NCBI RefSeq assembly: GCF_014205155.1
Contig: NZ_JACHMX010000001.1
Span: 7,068,001 to 7,132,000 of the forward strand
Length of the DNA stretch: 64,000 nt
From: Amycolatopsis umgeniensis
GTDB taxonomy: Bacteria > Actinomycetota > Actinomycetes > Mycobacteriales > Pseudonocardiaceae
Reading direction: 5' to 3'
Part shown: piece after piece, positions 62,825-64,000 of the stretch
Layout of the letters: each line of letters begins with the position of its first letter
Position numbering within the stretch: the first letter of the stretch is position 1
Notes under the pieces: model-generated
Told to the model about the DNA's origin: nothing
Seen by the model: the letters and a program-made list of their open reading frames with translations, nothing else
Databases searched by the model: none
Made by a program: the position numbers and the translations under genes

Positions 62825-62882
62825 AAGTACATGAAGGCCCCCTTCCTTGCGCTAGGCGCAAGGAAGGGGCCTTCATGTACTT
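62825..62882. repeat. 58-bp hairpin, near copy of 30319-30375
   Basis: Arms are paired except for one bulged base (five C against four G in the GGCCCCC run) around a short loop (TAG). It shares nearly all of the 30319 sequence, about 32 kb away. Confidence 0.82.
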
Positions 62883-62936
62883 CAAGCGATCACGTGAAAT
62901 ACCGAGTCGGCCGCGCCACTCACGACCCGAAATGAC

Positions 62937-62988
62937 CGAGGGACCTTCGCTCCCACCCCCGTGGAAAAGTGAGAGCAAAGGTCCCTCG
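62937..62988. terminator. 16-bp stem before the DUF4097 stop
   Basis: CGAGGGACCTTCGCTC (62937-62952) pairs with 62973-62988, with one mismatch, leaving a 20-nt loop. It is a likely terminator of the minus-strand DUF4097 gene, 22 bp away. Confidence 0.65.
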
Positions 62989-63009
62989 ATCCCCCTGCAG
63001 TCCGCGGCC

Positions 63010-63918
63010 TCACCGAGCCGCGCTGGTCACCACCGCGTCGCCGGTACCGGTCCGCGCCCGCACCTTCAGCGAGACCTCCGCGGGCGCGCTCTCCGCGACA
63101 TCCAGCTCGCTCGACACCGAACCCGTCGTCGACGAAAGGTCGATTTCCGCCCGCACCCCACCGCGGATCCCGACCCGGACCTCGCCCGAGCCGGTGGTCA
63201 GTTCCAGCGATCCGGAGGCGGCGTCCGCCACCGAGAGGTCGCCGCTGCCCGTGCGCGCCAGGACCTCGCCCGCGACCTCGCCGAGCCAGACGTCACCCGT
63301 GCCGGTCGCGACCGTGGCCGAACCGCTCACCGACGACGCTTCGACGGAGCCGCTGCCGGTGCGCAGCTGCAGACCGGACACGGTCGGCCCGAGTTTGATG
63401 CCGCCGGTGCCGGTGCGGACGATCGCCGAACCGTCTGCCCGCTCCAGGCCGACATCGCCGGAGCCGGTCAGGATGTCGGCGCGCCCGGCGGAACCGGTCA
63501 CCGTGACGTCGGCCGCCCCGGCCCGTACCTCCAGATGCGAACCGGCGGGCGCCCGGACGGTCACGGCGAGCAAGACGTTCTTCAGCTGCCAGGCCTTCGG
63601 TGCCTGGACGACCAGCCGGTTGCCGACCTTCTCGATCCGCGTCTGCGCCAGGGCGTCGCCCACCGACGTCCGCGGGTCGGCGCCGAGCTGGTCGCCGAAA
63701 CGTTCCCCGACCCAGCTGAGCAGGCTCGTCATCCCGTCCACCCACGGCTGCTGTTCGCCGCCGTCGCGGCGGACCTCGGCGTGGACGCCGCTCTCACCGG
63801 TCAGATCGATGGTCACCCGGCCGATGGCCACACTCACGTCGATCTCGATCGGGCCCTCGGCCTCGAACTCTTCGACGCGCACGGTCTCTTCACCGGCGGG
63901 AATGCTTTCCTCGGTCAT
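63010..63918 (-). CDS. DUF4097-type beta-repeat protein
   Basis: 302 residues from ATG 63918 (MTEESIPAG). After a 100-residue N-terminal region, a run of short repeats about 20 residues long alternates beta strands with GTGxG/GSGxV turns (GAADVTVTGSAG, TGSGDVGLERADGS, RTGTGGIKLGPTVSG, RTGSGSVEASSVSG, ATGTGDVWLGEVAG). This is the regular right-handed beta-helix expected for the DUF4097 family. No signal peptide or transmembrane helix is visible, so it is probably cytoplasmic or membrane-peripheral. The function is unknown. It lies 10 bp after an upstream coding end and is probably cotranscribed with it. Confidence 0.85.
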   Translation of the reverse strand: MTEESIPAGEETVRVEEFEAEGPIEIDVSVAIGRVTIDLTGESGVHAEVRRDGGEQQPWVDGMTSLLSWVGERFGDQLGADPRTSVGDALAQTRIEKVGNRLVVQAPKAWQLKNVLLAVTVRAPAGSHLEVRAGAADVTVTGSAGRADILTGSGDVGLERADGSAIVRTGTGGIKLGPTVSGLQLRTGSGSVEASSVSGSATVATGTGDVWLGEVAGEVLARTGSGDLSVADAASGSLELTTGSGEVRVGIRGGVRAEIDLSSTTGSVSSELDVAESAPAEVSLKVRARTGTGDAVVTSAAR

Positions 63919-63928
63919 TTCCGTCCCC

Positions 63929-64000
63929 TCAGCCCTGGACCCAGCCGTGCAGATGCGAACCCGCACCGCCGCCGGGCTTCTGCTTGTACTGCCACTCGCC
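63929..64000 (-). CDS. C-terminal end of an upstream gene (partial)
   Basis: The minus strand carries an open frame of 23 codons ending at TGA 63929, with peptide end SHLHGWVQG. It is cut by the window edge. It lies directly before the DUF4097 gene and is most likely the 3' end of the first gene of that operon. The frame has typical actinomycete codon use; nothing more can be said. Confidence 0.5.
   Translation of the reverse strand, partial: GEWQYKQKPGGGAGSHLHGWVQG

Larger units (their letters stand above)
62656..63009. other. Repeat-filled gap before the DUF4097 gene
   Basis: 354 bp between convergent genes, with no gene seen. It contains the hairpin 62667-62713, the recurrent module 62697-62750, the near-perfect hairpin 62825-62882, and the stem 62937-62988. 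Confidence 0.7.

Overview
This window is about 64 kb of high-GC chromosome from an actinomycete, most likely Amycolatopsis or a close relative in Pseudonocardiaceae. The signs are strong GC bias at third codon positions, many GTG starts, a WhiB-like protein, an arabinan-type cell-wall enzyme (DprE2-like), and the actinobacterial gene order rimP-nusA-ylxR-infB-ylxP-rbfA ... nrnA ... truB-ribF ... rpsO-pnp-M16-dapB. The genus is an inference. No tRNA, rRNA, transposase, integrase or CRISPR array was seen.

Layout. Positions 1-9 kb hold a lipoprotein, a double ECF sigma factor divergent from a WhiB-like gene, a TetR-controlled DHA2 exporter, a DprE2-like reductase, an LCP ligase and a zinc metallopeptidase lipoprotein. 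Positions 8.8-13.7 kb are a five-gene acyl-CoA operon (CoA transferase, enoyl-CoA hydratase, acetoacetate-decarboxylase-fold protein, 3-hydroxyacyl-CoA dehydrogenase, acyl-CoA dehydrogenase), with a LysR gene upstream. Positions 14.9-17.5 kb carry an OmpR-type two-component system transcribed with a secreted protein and a tiny lipoprotein. Positions 17.6-30.3 kb hold an S15-like hydrolase, several regulators, a NarL-type two-component system, a membrane glycosyltransferase paired with a GPP34 protein, a two-gene bacterial-PH-domain membrane operon, and a PEP-mutase-like/aminotransferase pair.

Positions 30.4-60 kb are the conserved translation and RNA-processing superoperon. It is interrupted by accessory genes: an esterase lipoprotein, a polar amino-acid ABC transporter, a TRM11-like methyltransferase, and a 3.4-kb gene joining a NACHT NTPase, a multi-pass membrane domain and a periplasmic-binding-protein-like domain. 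Next to that gene is a decayed alpha/beta hydrolase. After truB, ribF, thpR, rpsO and pnp come an M16 peptidase and dapB. The window ends with a VTT-like protein, GtrA, GNAT, an AlkX/YcaQ-type glycosylase and a DUF4097 protein.

The most unusual feature is not a gene. About 13 intergenic hairpins of roughly 45-77 bp are scattered through the window. They look unrelated at first, but they share one architecture: two small palindromes about 30 bp apart, nested inside a larger inverted repeat. They can be aligned in a common register, and at least one pair shows compensatory double substitutions. Three loci carry a second intergenic family, 21-bp tandem units; at two of them the array is mirrored. 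Together with the NACHT/membrane/binding-protein fusion and the tandem sigma factor, these are the best candidates for something undescribed.
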